A stretch of DNA of 60,000 nucleotides from contig NMRA01000157.1 in NCBI GenBank assembly GCA_002633005.1, positions 468,988-528,987 on the forward strand, read 5' to 3'. Source of the stretch: Phoronis australis (taxonomy: Eukaryota; Phoronida; Phoronidae). The translations under genes were made by a program, and so were the position numbers. The notes beneath the pieces are model-generated. The model saw only the letters and a list, made by a program, of their open reading frames with translations, did no database searches and was not told where the DNA came from. This document shows, piece by piece, positions 41,360-53,445 of this stretch. How positions within the stretch are numbered: the stretch's first letter is position 1; each line of letters begins with the position of its first letter.

Positions 41360-43745
41360 TTAAATAGAGAACTCTGAGCATTTCCAATTGCCCAATAAAA
41401 TGACACCATTTCCAGTCAGTAGAACAGCGTATAAAATTACTAAAAACAAAACAAAAAATATGCCGAGAAACACTAACCAAAGCATTGTTGGATTCATCTG
41501 TGAATGAAAATAAAAAACAATTTTGGAACTTGGTGAAAGGTAACAAAGAAGAACGGTCTTCAAATATTACACATACACAATGGTATAACAGTTTTAAAAA
41601 CTTTATACTTCTCACACTAGAGATTATGATGTATTTTTTTCTCAGTTTCATATATATGTTGAACAGTTTAATCACTTCTATGAGTCAGAAGAAGCGATGC
41701 ATAACTTGGATGACCAGTAAGTTTTTAATAAAATTATTACTTTTGGTGAAGTAGATAAGTGTATGAATGACACGAAATTGGGTAAAGCTGCTGGAAATGA
41801 TGGCGTTTCGTCGTTGGAATTTTTCAAGTTCGCAACACCCGCATTTAAACAGTCTCTCGTTTGTCTATATAATAAAAAAATTGATACGGGGAATTACCCA
41901 TCTCAATGGAATTCAGGTATTATAGTCCCGGTGTTCAAGTCTGAAAATAAGAATGACGCCCTGATAGTTACAGAGGAATCCCGCTCAGTGTTACAGGTGG
42001 CTGGCAAGAATGGCCGGTTGTTATGTAACCGACTCCATTCATGGGCGGATGCGAATAATATTGTGTGTGAGGCTCAAGCTGGTTTCAGGGAGGGGTATTC
42101 CACAGTAGATAACATGTTTATTCTAGATACACTACTTAATAACAAATATCTATTGAAACGTAAAGGCCGGTTCTATTGTCCTTTTGTTGACTTTAAAAAA
42201 GCGTTCGACTGGGTCTGGTGAGATGATCTTAAGTATAAAATGTCAAGTTTTGAAATATATGGAAAAATGCTAAAAATTCTAAATAATATGTATGAAAATG
42301 TTAAGTCTTGCTGAAAGGGGAAGGTTACGTAACCGATTTCTTCCAATATACGATGGGTGTAAGACAAGGGTGTCAATTATCTCCCTTTTCTCGCTATTTA
42401 TAAATGATTTAGAAAGTGATTTACAAAATGTAAAGGGCTCGTGTAAATATTGGAATATTGAATTTATATTTGTTGTTTGCCGATGATTTGGTTCTCGTCG
42501 CTGAAACCGCTATTGCCATGCAAAGATTAATAACCAAACTAGAAGAATATTGTAATAAATGGAAGCTTCGTGTGAATATGTCGAAGGCAAAAATTATAGT
42601 CTTTAGAAAAGGGGGATACTTGAGAACTTATGAAAAGTGGAAGTTATTTGGCGAAATTGCAGAAACGACTTCAGAGTATAATTATTTGGGTATCAAGTTT
42701 ACTCCTAAAGGTGTATATACGAAGACGCAGAAAACGTTAGCTGACAAAGCGGCAAAGGCTATTTTTGTACCACTGAAAAAGCACATGTTTAAGTACAATG
42801 AAATTCCTGTGCAAATGTAGTTTAAAATGTTTGATACAAAAATATTACCGATCTTGTTATATGGTTCTGAGATTTGGGGATTTCACCCCGCACAAGACAT
42901 TGAAATCGTACAAAATAAATTTTGCAAATTTTTGTTGGGACTTGGCCAGCATGTCTCAAACGCTGCAGTGAGGGGAGAGCTTGGTAGAGTGACAATGAAG
43001 GCTATTATTGAGAATTGTTAAATACTGGTTAAAAATTATCAATTTTACCAAGCCATCGTTATGTTAGGGTATGCTACAATGTGCAATATGAAATGGCTGA
43101 GCAAAATAAGTCTTGCTGGGCTCTAAATGTTAAACGATTGTTATTTGCTTATGGTTTTGGAGTTGTTTGGATACAACAAGATGTGGGCGACGCTGCCTCA
43201 TTTATAAGTGAATTTAAACAACGATGCTTTGATATTGACATCCAGGATTGGAGAAACAATATTTTTTCTCAATCTTTAGGTGTTTACAAAACTATTAAAT
43301 GTAACTTTGTAGTAAAAAAATACGTAATATGTTTAGAAAATAGACTTCATAGAATAGCCCTTGTAAGGTTTAGATGCTCCGCACATTCATTAATGATTAT
43401 CCAGGGAAGGTTCAGTGGATTTGACAGAGACAGATTATGTCCCTGCTGTGACAGTGGGAAAGTGGAAACGGAATTCCACTTTCTTCTCGAATGCAATTTA
43501 TATTCGAATTTACAAGTGCGGTTTTTACCAAGGCACGATAAGGTGGAAGATATAGTATTCAGAAATTTTCTACAGACTCATGACGTAAATGTTCTGAGAA
43601 AAATTGCTAGATATTTACTTAATGCGGAGAAACGCCCAAATGAGTTCCTTGATATGAATTAATTTAGACTTGAAAATTTATTGTACTCTCTTTGTGTTAC
43701 ATATTGTAATGTGGGCCGGAGGCCTGTTACATGAAATAAACCTAT
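41360..43745 (+). pseudogene. Decayed non-LTR retrotransposon (LINE) with reverse transcriptase and CCHC-like tail
   Basis: Pieces in several frames appear in the correct order for a LINE pol: a pre-RT segment (KKQFWNLVKGNKEE); RT blocks GKAAGNDGVSSLEFFK, AQAGFREGYSTVDNMFIL and VDFKKAFDWVW; the catalytic box LLFADDLVLVAE; then thumb-like ILLYGSEIWG; and a C-terminal zinc motif, CPCC...EFHFLLEC, in a 193-codon frame ending 43662. Frameshifts and stops separate them, and no endonuclease domain is seen, so it is 5'-truncated and inactive. The 3' end near 43745 has GGGCCGGAGGCC and AATAAA-like sequence. Superfamily (CR1/L2/jockey-like) is undecided. Confidence 0.85.
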
Positions 43746-45518
43746 CTGTTCATCCAGACATGTGGGTTTAACAACCAAGCATTGACCAGAGTCGCACTTG
43801 AATTCAACAATTTGTGAACAAAAAACACATGATCGTGTCAGCATGAAGTATCCACCACAGTAACTAGGATGTCGCACAGGCAACGCTTTATGAAATCGAC
43901 GTTTGACCAAGTTGAAATTTGGCCAAATCTGTCTCATATGCCCCTCCCCCCAAAAACAGAGCACAAGAACTAATACACTTGTAACCATTGTTGATTGTTG
44001 TTTGCTCTTTTATGGAAGCCACATTGTTTGGAAGTGAATGTAGAAACAAAATGTGGACTTTTTCCTTTAATGACTTCCTCACTATTTCATTGATAATTAA
44101 TAAGGGACAATTACTAGGCACTTGTAAGGTGACTGGATATCTATGCTACTAGTAAACAGCTCCAAGTTGTGCAATACTACTGGAACCAGTTTTGGAAGAA
44201 AACATCAATAAATGAGAATTCACAACATGAAAATTAGTGGGTACTTAATCTGGCTAATATACAGGACTTTAGACACCAATATTATCTACTAAGTCAATTT
44301 TAACCAAAGCCTTAAAGGTAATTTTCCAATTACACAATGTGTCCAAATGATTGCCTATGCCAGATGTTTTGATACATTTTGTTTCAATCTAGTGTACTTT
44401 ATTCTGTTATATAATATCGAAGTTCAAGGTCGGTTGAGAAAGTTGAGCACCCAATGTCTCCATAGAACACTGACACCGCAAATAAATGAAGGAATGCACA
44501 AAGTCAAATATTTTTTTCTGTGTAAAAGAACGCCCTTCCCTGTTCCCATGCAAGACCCAAAGATGATGAGTTGGACATCATTAAGTGCAAGGACTCTAGT
44601 AACACAAGGTGCTGAGTAATCTCCATAATGGAAGTGTACTGAAAAGTATTGATGATTTTATAGCATAATGCATAACTGCTTATCAGCAAATGTTGCTTTG
44701 AAAGACAATGCACATATTCAACTTCATATCTATCAAAAAAGCTGTTATTAACGTATCTGGGTTTTTCAAACTGGTGTTAAATATCAAGACAAATTTCATT
44801 AATAAAATTATGTAAATCTAAAGTTGTATTTTGACGGAAGGCTGGTACATAGCAGCTTTAAAGAAGTTGTGTTTAATTCAGCAAAGACTTTTATTTACCA
44901 AAGCCTTGCACATGGCAAATGTACAGTACAAGACAAGTTTTAAGAAAACAGACAAAATAACATTTTCCCTTCGTGATTGCCAATTCTGCAAATGGCCAAA
45001 ATGAGTGATAATAACCATTATACCTGCAAAATAGTATTTTCCTGTTAGACTTACGATGAATTCAACTTCTACAGAGTTGTCACAATTGGTATAGGTGAAA
45101 TCATTGGAAATCTGTCTTTAGCATGGGTTAGGGAAAAGACAGTTTTAAAAACTACAGTAGGTGCCAAAAGTAGCCAGAGAAAATGACCCATGGCGTTATT
45201 GCGTCACGACAGCTCATCGCAAGTCAAAATTATAATCAGAGTAGCCTGACCTCAAAACAAAGAATAACGGGGAATTAACAGCATGTTAGTGAAGTGGCTT
45301 ACCGTAGTCATTTTGCAATTAAAATTTAGGCGCCAAATTAGTGATTATGATTTTCTTGCTGTTGATAGAGTAAACCCGACTAAGCCTTCACGATGGGAAA
45401 GTATATTTTGGCCGATATTACTTTTGTCATGAATTGTGGGCAAGTTACCTTTCAGGCAAACATAATTACAATTCCTTTGAATGTCTTTTAAACTACACAA
45501 CTTGTCCTCAATCGACAC
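43746..45518. other. 3' flank of the ABT1-like gene
   Basis: No gene recognised. A possible polyadenylation signal for the minus-strand ABT1-like gene is AATAAA at 44890-44895, about 620 bp past the stop; whether it is used is unknown. Confidence 0.4.
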
Positions 45519-46051
45519 TTAGTCATCTGACACATCCCCACCTCCAGAAAATATATTTCTCAGGAAGGATTTATTGTCACAGAGTTTTTTACTTTGAGAG
45601 TCAGCAACTGTCTTGGACTTCTTTGAACCCTTGTGCACTTTGTCCACTTTCCTTTTGCGAGACAGAATATTATCCTCTGTGTCTTTTTGTGTGAACTCCC
45701 ATGGCCTATTCTGAACCGGTTTATTTCTCTTCTCCATTTTTTTCCATATTTTATTTTTCTCCACATTTTTTATGTAAAAATTGGTTTCTTTTTTCACCTG
45801 AGAAATCTCAGTTCTCATTCTTTGTTTGTGAACTGCCTTCTCATAAGCCAGTCTCTCGTTCAAATGGGCCCATTTAAACTTGGGTAAATACTTCATGGTC
45901 CATATTTCATCAAACCATCGACTTCTCCGTTTTCCACCAACTTGAGTATTATTTAACGATAACGCCACTCGTTTGGCCATTTTCTTGTCCATATATTCAA
46001 GCCAACCTTCAGAAAACAGCCTGGCTTTCTTGCCCTTTTTCTGAGCTTTTT
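45519..46051 (-). CDS. ABT1: ABT1-like exon 2
   Basis: Begins after acceptor TTGTTTAG (46053-46052) and stops at 45521-45519. Holds the second RRM half, the conserved WDEIW-like and coiled basic segments, and a Lys/Ser-rich tail ending GGGDVSDD. Confidence 0.93.
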
Positions 46052-49000
46052 CTAAACAAAGAAGAGAAGAGTCAAGTCAGTCAACACACAACCACAACAA
46101 CAGCCACATACGTTCACAAAATTAAACCCAACCAACCTTTGGATACAAGGCCCCGGTATAAACCATTTCCCCACTTATGAGTAATTCTCAAGTACAGGAT
46201 ATACTTGATTGTGTTATAAAATACCAATTTCAGACACAATGTGGTGGAATGGAGATTTTTTATTTTCCATACAGGATATGTAAATAAAAGTAAAAAATTG
46301 CGAGATACATCTATGGAAGATTTAAAAACAGACCAAAATATTTTTACTTTACAGGACCAGAAAATCAAAACCAGAATTCTTACAGATGCAAGTATTAAAA
46401 ACATTATTTTCACTGTGCAAGACAAAAAAATCCAAGTCCAAAATTTATCATGTAAGGGTCAATACTTTATCATGTAATGGTCAATACTTTATCATGTAGG
46501 GGTCAATACTTTATCATGTAGGGGTCAATACTTAATCATGTAGGGGTCAATACTTTATCATGTAGGGGTCAATACTTTATCATGTAGGGGTCAATACTTT
46601 ATCATGTAGGGGTCAATACTTTATCATGTAGGGGTCAATACTTTATCATGTAGGGGTCAATACTTTATCATAACATTACTGACAATTTATAGCATTACGA
46701 CTTTTTTTTTTTTATTATTTACCATGTCTGTAACAAACATTTAATACACCAAAACCAAAATTTAACATGTCAGGACAATTTAACATGCAAGGTCGGAAAA
46801 TTTATCACCCCAGAAAATTTTAATGCCATGAGACAACGGAAATTTTTTATGCTTTCACTTTCCATAGAAAAAATTAGCATCATCGTCAGGGATCCTCGCT
46901 GTGAAAATCGCCAGGTCACATTTCGCGACAGACCCCAAATCCCAGGTCGCATTTTCAAAATCCAACTCGCATTCATAATTGCCAGGTCGCAAAAATTTCT
47001 CGCCAATTTTATGAGCCAAAATTGATTTTTGTAGATCATCGAGAAAAGAGCTCCAGGCTAGTTGCTGACGTGAAAGTTGAATCAGTGCTCTCTATCACAT
47101 AGCTAAGTTTGCAATGTGGGAAAGGAAGAAAGGCTCGTTGAAAAAGAAGTTCACCATTTTACTAAGTCTGACCTTCAACATGACTGTCGTGAAAGATCTA
47201 AACAAATGTTTCAAAAACATCCTGTCAAAAAAATCCGGGTAACGTTGCCCTAGCTGAATGGCGTATTCGGAACAATTCTGTGGAAAAGTTCACAACAAAA
47301 ATATGGCACTTATACAGTTTATTTACTCAACAATTATTTTTCCATGAAGTGAAATGCCATGTAATAATTCCTGACTCCACGAGGGTTTCCATCGGCAAAT
47401 TTGAGTTTGCTCCTCAATACCTTCCTTGCATGGGAAAAATAGGTCAGTCTCAAAACAACACGCACATCACTAGTGTTAACTTTCTTTTGTAGGCATAAAA
47501 CAAAGCTGAGGTTTGGTTTTTACAGATTTTTTGAAAACTAAATTGGTTGCGTAAAATGAGAGTGACTCATATACAGGGTGCGTGTTGATTTCAAACCACG
47601 CACTATAATGGGCGCTAGTCTGAGCTGTGGGCGCTTCAATGGAAATTTGCAAAATCAGGGGAAACACTTAGTAGAGCAGTGGGCACTTATTATGAAACAC
47701 TTTGAAAGTAGGGGGTAGGCCCTTTTGTAAGCATAGTGTGAGTGTTTACGGTACGGTCATAAGATATTGAAAGACTGCAATAGTAAGAAATAATTGGATC
47801 TTGACTGGTAGGGGTGATTTTCGGCCAATCTTTACCACCTACACTGTACCTTTTATAGCCTCACCCACGAATAATTCTGTTTTTAATTGCCCGCCTCAGC
47901 CAGAACTAGATTCTTTCTATAGGAGTCTTAAAATTTCACCTTGTGGACCAGGGAGTGAAAAATTGGCGGGGTGTATGAAGAGAATACTGGGCTTTTTGGG
48001 AAGATTTTTGTGCTTGGACAGCGAATTTGTTGTGAAGTTGCTGGAGCAGGACAATGTAAATGGTATTAGAAGAAATGGTTTCTTGACCCTGTTTTGTGTA
48101 AATTTATTGAGTTTTGAGTTTGATACGGACGGCTGAAGTGAACCACCCGTGGAATTCCTAGTCTTGAGAGTCATATCTTGCATGTGTGTTAGGGACGATC
48201 AGAAGCTGAGGATGCCTGTGCAGTAAACAACCATTTGTATCCACAACTGTGCCCTTCGATCAATGAATTAGCTTGACTTTAGTTGTACCATGGTCACACA
48301 CGCATGCGGCAAGGGATAGTAGTGTCCGTCTTTGATCTAGGCTGATCGACCCCTAGAGCAGAGTATCCTCTGTTCTGATACAAGTCCGACACAGAACAGT
48401 AAAAGACTATATGGATGCAATTTTTGTTTTCGGTCGATGGAACAGGATGACCTTTGACTTGAGTTTGGTGTGCCAGATGGAGTACCAAACCTCCAGTTTT
48501 GATAATGGCAAATAATGCACATAGGAGGCGCGCTTGGACAACTAGTCTGGAGAGTACAGTGACTAAGTGAGTAGTGCATCTGATGCTGGGTTGTCACTTT
48601 CTTGTGGAGAAGCAGAGCTCATCTGAGCAAACTGAGATACCTGGACTTTGACTCTTGGGTCAACTGGTGGAAGGTCGTTTGACATAAATCAAGAACACTG
48701 AAGAACAGCAACTAATTGAGGACAGACCCCCCACCCTTCACGGTACTATTAGTGGTACAAAAGTGAATGTGAATAGTACAGGATTTAATTCACAGGCAAC
48801 CTCAGCTTCTGATCGTCCCCAATACACTACATATAGTACGACACTCCGGTTTGTCGTGTAAAGTCATGATGTTGATAACACCGTCCATCCGTAATTCATC
48901 GGTAATTTCCGTACCGTCCTTGACCTTGAGCCGTCAGTTGTAAGTGTGTTTGGACTTTTTGGGAACATTTTTGTTCTTTGACTGCGAATTTCTTACGAAG

Positions 49001-49390
49001 TCGCCGGAACAGGACACCGTATTGGGAGAAAGAACAATTCTTCATGGTTTGTTGAACGTTTGTTTTGTGTAAATTTATTGGGATTTGTGTATACTATGAA
49101 CGGCTGAAGTGAAGCACCCGTGGAATTTCTTGTCCGGAGTGTCATACCTTATTATGTAGTGTATTGGGGACGGTCAGAAGCTGAGGATGCCTGTGGTTTA
49201 ATTTAAATTTACCATCAGGCTGTAGAAATATTCGTCCAGTAGCGCCAAATTCAGAAAATATTTGTCGGATCTTTTTAACGCTCATGTAGGGTGGAATTCT
49301 ACTAAAATAAATAATTCCAGGCTCAAGAGGTTTTTCGGTGAAGACATCCACCTTTTTCATAGCACCTTCTTCCTCATCCTTGTCCGCCAT
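45519..49390 (-). CDS. ABT1: ABT1/ESF2-like pre-rRNA processing factor (2 exons)
   Basis: Nucleolar RNA-binding protein of the ABT1 (animal)/ESF2 (yeast) family, acting in the small-subunit processome during 18S rRNA maturation; the animal protein was also described as a basal transcription activator. Coding exons on the minus strand: 49390-49213 (178 nt) and 46051-45519 (533 nt), 236 residues in all. The junction forms a GAA codon (GAT G|GT donor, AG|AA acceptor). Exon 1 has an acidic start (MADKDEEEGA) and the RRM beginning PGIIYFSRIPP / IFSEFGATGRIFLQPD. Exon 2 has KARLFSEGWLEYMDKKMAKR, SRWFDEIWTMKYLPKFKWAH and QVKKETNFYIKNVEK, all family-typical, then a Lys-rich tail. Length is slightly below human ABT1 (272). 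It appears intact. Confidence 0.93.
46448..46672 (+). repeat. 22-bp minisatellite in the ABT1-like intron (about 10 units)
   Basis: The unit TCATGTAGGGGTCAATACTT plus TA repeats exactly every 22 bp from 46448. The first two units differ at one or two bases; the next seven or eight are almost identical. Confidence 0.95.
46673..47990. other. ABT1-like intron, remaining part
   Basis: No gene recognised. 46900-47010 repeats the word CCAGGTCGCA. 47600-47760 has GGGCGC-type words reminiscent of the TA-transposon subterminal repeats, but no clear ends. Confidence 0.4.
47995..49197 (+). repeat. Pair of ~230-bp direct repeats with a short inverted piece
   Basis: 47995-48222 and 48957-49197 match (shared TGTGTAAATTTATTG, CGGCTGAAGTGAA, CAGAAGCTGAGGATGCCTGT). 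48790-48835 carries part of the same sequence inverted (AACCTCAGCTTCTGATCGTC). The downstream copy ends just before the ABT1-like exon 1 donor. Possibly terminal repeats of an unrecognised element. Confidence 0.6.
49213..49390 (-). CDS. ABT1: ABT1-like exon 1
   Basis: Starts at ATG 49390-49388 and ends at donor GATG|GTAAAT (exon end 49213, phase 1). Holds the acidic N-terminus and the first half of the RRM. Confidence 0.9.
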
Positions 49391-49547
49391 GCTTCTTTCT
49401 ATAATCTCGCGATAAAGAACGAGATTATTTCAATAACAGCGCGAAAACGGAAACGCGTATCTGGGTGTAAATATGTGGAAATGCGTACAAATACCGACAC
49501 ATAGCGTCGAGGCTGGTGAACTAGAAACTCCGCGCACTATGATTTTT

Positions 49548-49730
49548 TCAGTACTGCCAGATCTTGATGACAGATTGAAGACGTTACTGTGGAATTTTAG
49601 CGCTGTTGGTAAGGCATTTTTCGCCATGTAGGCCTGTACGTTCGTGGACTGGGCGCTTATTTCAGCAAAGTCTCAAAACGTGTGGGGGGCGCTTATAGGG
49701 GCATGGGCGGTTATTAGGGCAAATACGGTA
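49548..49730 (-). mobile_element. Solo end of the 25779-type TA transposon
   Basis: The minus strand starts TACCGTATTTGCCCTAATAA and continues through TAAGCGCCCCCCAC and TGAAATAAGCGCCCAGTCC, matching the left ~200 bp of the transposon at 25779-27163, including TTGAAGACGTTACTGT. No matching right end is seen. It lies 160 bp upstream of the ABT1-like start codon. Confidence 0.75.
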
Positions 49731-50054
49731 CTAAACCATGGGGCTGGGGGGATCTATAGCCCCACTTTTTTCAGTGCTACGCCGCACATGGGGCTGAGGG
49801 GGCTTTACTTTAGCCCTCCACTTTTTCTGTACCCATGTAAAAGATCAGAAACTCGGGTGAGGAAATCCACGGGTGCTTGGCATCCATATCAAACACAAAT
49901 CTCAATAAATTTAGTACTCACAACCTGAAGGCTGAACCATGCATGCATCTAAAGGTATACTAAATATACAACTTTACGCAGTTGTGGATTTAGCCTTGGT
50001 GCAAAGCTACATACTAAATATACAGCTTTGCACTGATGTGGGTAGAAAAGTGGT

Positions 50055-51270
50055 AACATAAAATCTGACACAAAATTAGTGTTATTAAAGGGACAGTCTT
50101 TCTTGCATAAACTAAATTATTTAGCGGTGTTGGAACTTGAAAACAATGGCGTTCTACCATCTTATTCTGTTGCTAAAGTTGTGGAGCTATCTTTAGCAAT
50201 GGCTTTCGGCCTGTTTCTTTTACCGCCGATTCTTCAATCAACTGTGCTTCTTCCACGAGGTTGCGTAGATGTCAAATTATCGGAACTGTTTTCATTTAGT
50301 TACAAGTGTTTAGAACTTTGATACCGAAAAAAATAATTTCAGAACAAATTTTGCTGCTGCAAAGTTGTTGAAAAATTTAGGAAAAAGCGCGTGCACTTGA
50401 CATGAGCGTACTGTTTTTAAAACGACAACATACTTTTCATTGTTTCAAAAGGTCGAGAATGACATTAAGAAAATGACATTTGTTGCATTGTTTTTCACTT
50501 AAATGGTTGTAATGGGCAAGGTGAGTGTTGGTTGACTCTCAGATTTTGCATGCACCCCATTTGGTCTTTAGCTCTGCATGTTCATACAGGTTTCACGGCG
50601 AGTTGACGAGCAGAACTACCCTGGCTGTGTGCAATTTCGGGGTCAATGGAAGAAAAACACAGTGGTACCTAGGTGTATTTTGACGACTCTGTCTTCATAC
50701 AGCTAGCTGGCTGGCTAATGTGGATTCTGGGTAAATAGCCTACTGACCAAATAAAATGTGACGCAAAATTAGTGTCATTAAAAACTACACTCTCCCTGAG
50801 TAAACTAAATTAAATAATTGTGTTGGAAAAATTGGCATTCTACAGTTATCCTGTTGCGATCTAATTTGTGTTAAGGGCTTTCGGCACCATAAAATATTGT
50901 GTCACATATTGGCCAGATTCTGTTTCCACGAGGTTGCATACACCTCACAACAATTAATTGTCGGAACTGATTTCACTTCGTTACGTTAGTGTTTAATATT
51001 TCAATGCCGTCAATCGTAATTTTGGAACGAGACTTTTACTGCTTATAGGAAGCAGCTAGATGCCACATCAGCTCCCGAGAGATGTCGCAAAAAATTAGGA
51101 AATGGCACATGACATGAGGGTACTGTTTTAAAAAAACGATGACATATTTTTCATTGATACACAAGGCCGATTGAGAATGTAAGCAAAAAAGTAATGTTTC
51201 TTAGATTGTTTTTCACTTAAATGGCTGTAACATACAGGTAAGGTGAGAAATGGGTAAGACATCAGCCAGC
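50055..51270 (+). repeat. Tandem duplication (~690-bp unit, diverged)
   Basis: 50055-50540 and 50748-51250 share GACRCAAAATTAGTGT, TAAACTAAATTA, TTCCACGAGGTTGC, ATTGTCGGAACTG-type segments and TTTTTCACTTAAATGG. The region 49740-50050 has only short GGGGCT inverted words. No gene recognised. Confidence 0.65.
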
Positions 51271-51417
51271 ACTTGACCATGTTTTTTGCTAAAAAAATCA
51301 TTATTTTCCATTAATACCGCCTTAACTTACACAAATCTAATTCTTTCTTAAGAAGGTAGTAAATTTTGTTTATTTGGTGTATTTGTACAAAATGGTGTCT
51401 GGGATTTTTTAAAGCCT

Positions 51418-51857
51418 TTGATGCTAAGATCTCGACTGTCAATAATGAAGACCTTTACTTTCTTTGAGAAGTTGGGAGGTTTGGATTTTTCAGCCTTGCC
51501 CAAACAAGTAGGAGACCAGGCTACATGTGTGCAAACTCACAATCTGACCATCAGCGATCTCTCTGCAGTGTATTCAGACCTGGTGCAGGATTCTATCCCC
51601 GCACATTATGGAATAACCGTTAGTGTTTTTAGGTTCCAAAAGTATCTTCACTTAATATTTTTTGACTCGTGCCTGTTGTACATTTTGTTTCTGAAAAAAT
51701 AACAAACCCAATCAGATGTATTCTGATAATATTTTCTTGTGTTCACAATATGGCGGGTTCATATGGACGTTTCCAACTTTCTAAGTCACGGAAACAGCCG
51801 AGATCCCGTTCGCACCTGTTTTCAGTGCAAATGTCTTTTAACAAGCTTCGCCCATGA
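51418..51857 (+). other. Unassigned open stretches upstream of the PIF1-like remnant
   Basis: 51418-51610 encodes a protein-like segment (TFFEKLGGLDFSALPKQVG, LTISDLSAVYSDLVQD) that looks coding in composition but was not recognised. The following 51669-51857 frame is less convincing. They may be exons of the same broken gene as the helicase pieces downstream. Confidence 0.3.
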
Positions 51858-52225
51858 GGTCAAGTGATTGTAACCATATGTATACTAACTCCGTGAGTAT
51901 TTGACTAATGATTAAAGATATTAGTAAATAACGCATACCGGTAACTAATAAATTTGTATTTTTATGGTGTTCATTTCATCTGAAAGAGGAATTGTTTTGC
52001 TAAATGTCATAATGCCATTTAGTTTAGTTAGTCAATGACATAAAACTGCGAAATAGAAATAGGTTTTCCAGTTGGTTTAAGTGCTTATGACACAATCTAT
52101 TTCACACCATCAGCCATGTAATGGAAATCTTCCTGAATTATAGTTCAAGTAACTTTCTCACATGGTCTCCTATCTCAGTTTGGTTTACTCTTAAGACTGG
52201 AAGGTTCTGAAAATAAGTTAAGCAG

Positions 52226-53250
52226 CATAGAAGAGATAGTGCAGGCAGCTGTAATAGATACAATGTTGTGGTTGTAGGACAAGCTGGCATGGGAAAGTCC
52301 CACTGGCTTATGTGACAAGTGAAAGAAACAGTGAAAGATCATGGCAAGAAGATTGTGATGGCAGCCTGTACTGGGATGGTAACTGTGAATATTTGTGGAG
52401 AGATAGTGCATTGTTTTGCTGGCATCATGGATGGTTGTTTTTGAAATGAAGATGTTGCAAGGCAGAATAATAGCGGAGTTGGACTACAGACAGAAACAGG
52501 ATATATTTTGTTTCAGTTGGCATTCAGTAAAATCTCACTAATTCAGGACACAAAAAGGCTGGCTAATGAACTTTGATATCATCATTTTATCACAAAAGAT
52601 GTTTTGAGGCGAAATGATGGTCTGCCATTTTTATGTTTTTTATTATTGCTGCCATCGGACAGAAATTAGAAAACTATGAGCATTCACATTAATTCTTAAA
52701 GTTCCTGGATAGTGATAATTTAGGTCAGATTTTGGAAAAGCAATCCCATTTCTGGCTTCGTGTCATTTCTCACTGCCCTGGTTATCCAGCTTCTGGAAGA
52801 ATAAGGAAAAAAATCAAAATTTTGTTCTAGCCAAAAACCTGTTGCATAGTGACAATCAGGAATACCTGCTGCATTGATGCCGACCAGAAAAGAGATATTT
52901 TGTTTTTGGTGACGGGTGATAAATGGAGTAACATAAAAGTTGGCCTAACTTTTAACTCCTTCAAAGATGTTCAAAAATTTAGGTCTTTGGTTATGGAGGA
53001 AGTGCTCCGTAATCTTGGAAATATCTTAGACACAAATTGATAACAAGTATGTCTCACTTTCAGACGATATGGTTAAAGCACTCCATGAACCCAGTGGAGG
53101 AGATCTCTCACTTGAGATGAGACGAAAGATCTCATTCAACAAATGCAAAGACCACTTCCACCAGGGCCTAATCCTGTTGAAAGTGTTCGCAACTACCTTG
53201 ATAGCGAGAGAATGAACTCGGATTACCTACTTGATGTGGCTGGCGAGTAA
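52226..53250 (+). pseudogene. Broken PIF1-like DNA helicase
   Basis: 52226-52444 reads YNVVVVGQAGMGKSHWLM (Walker A), a stop, then KKIVMAACTGMVTVNICGE and IVHCFAGIMDG, matching the PIF1 pattern 'TGxAG-GKS ... TASTGxAAxNIgG-T-HSFAGI'. 53050-53250, after a frame break, reads DDMVKALHEPSGGDLSLE and MQRPLPPGPNPVES...LLDVAGE, resembling the PIF1 segment 'RPLP-G--PV'. Walker B is not found between them, and the 52849-53039 frame is unassigned. A decayed host paralogue or a Helitron-derived helicase are both possible. Confidence 0.55.
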
Positions 53251-53445
53251 ACGTTTAACAAATTATTTAATTCCTAGTGCTTTAATTTCAGATGACCTTT
53301 AGTTCATGTAGTGCGTGCTTGCTTATGACACTCATTTACTTTAAAGTAGCACTCACCTTACACACAGTCCACCTTCCCTTGTCTTCTTCTCTTTGACCAA
53401 CTGATGTGCTATTGGTTGGCTGCGCTTAAACCGGCATTGGATCTT

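Noticed and set aside
41295-41675. 126-codon minus-strand open frame
   Set aside because: It is antisense to the LINE pre-RT segment and has no recognised motif.
45633-45887. Plus-strand open frame overlapping ABT1-like exon 2
   Set aside because: It is the antisense shadow of a conserved minus-strand coding exon.
46448-46672. CRISPR array
   Set aside because: Units are contiguous 22-mers without unique spacers.
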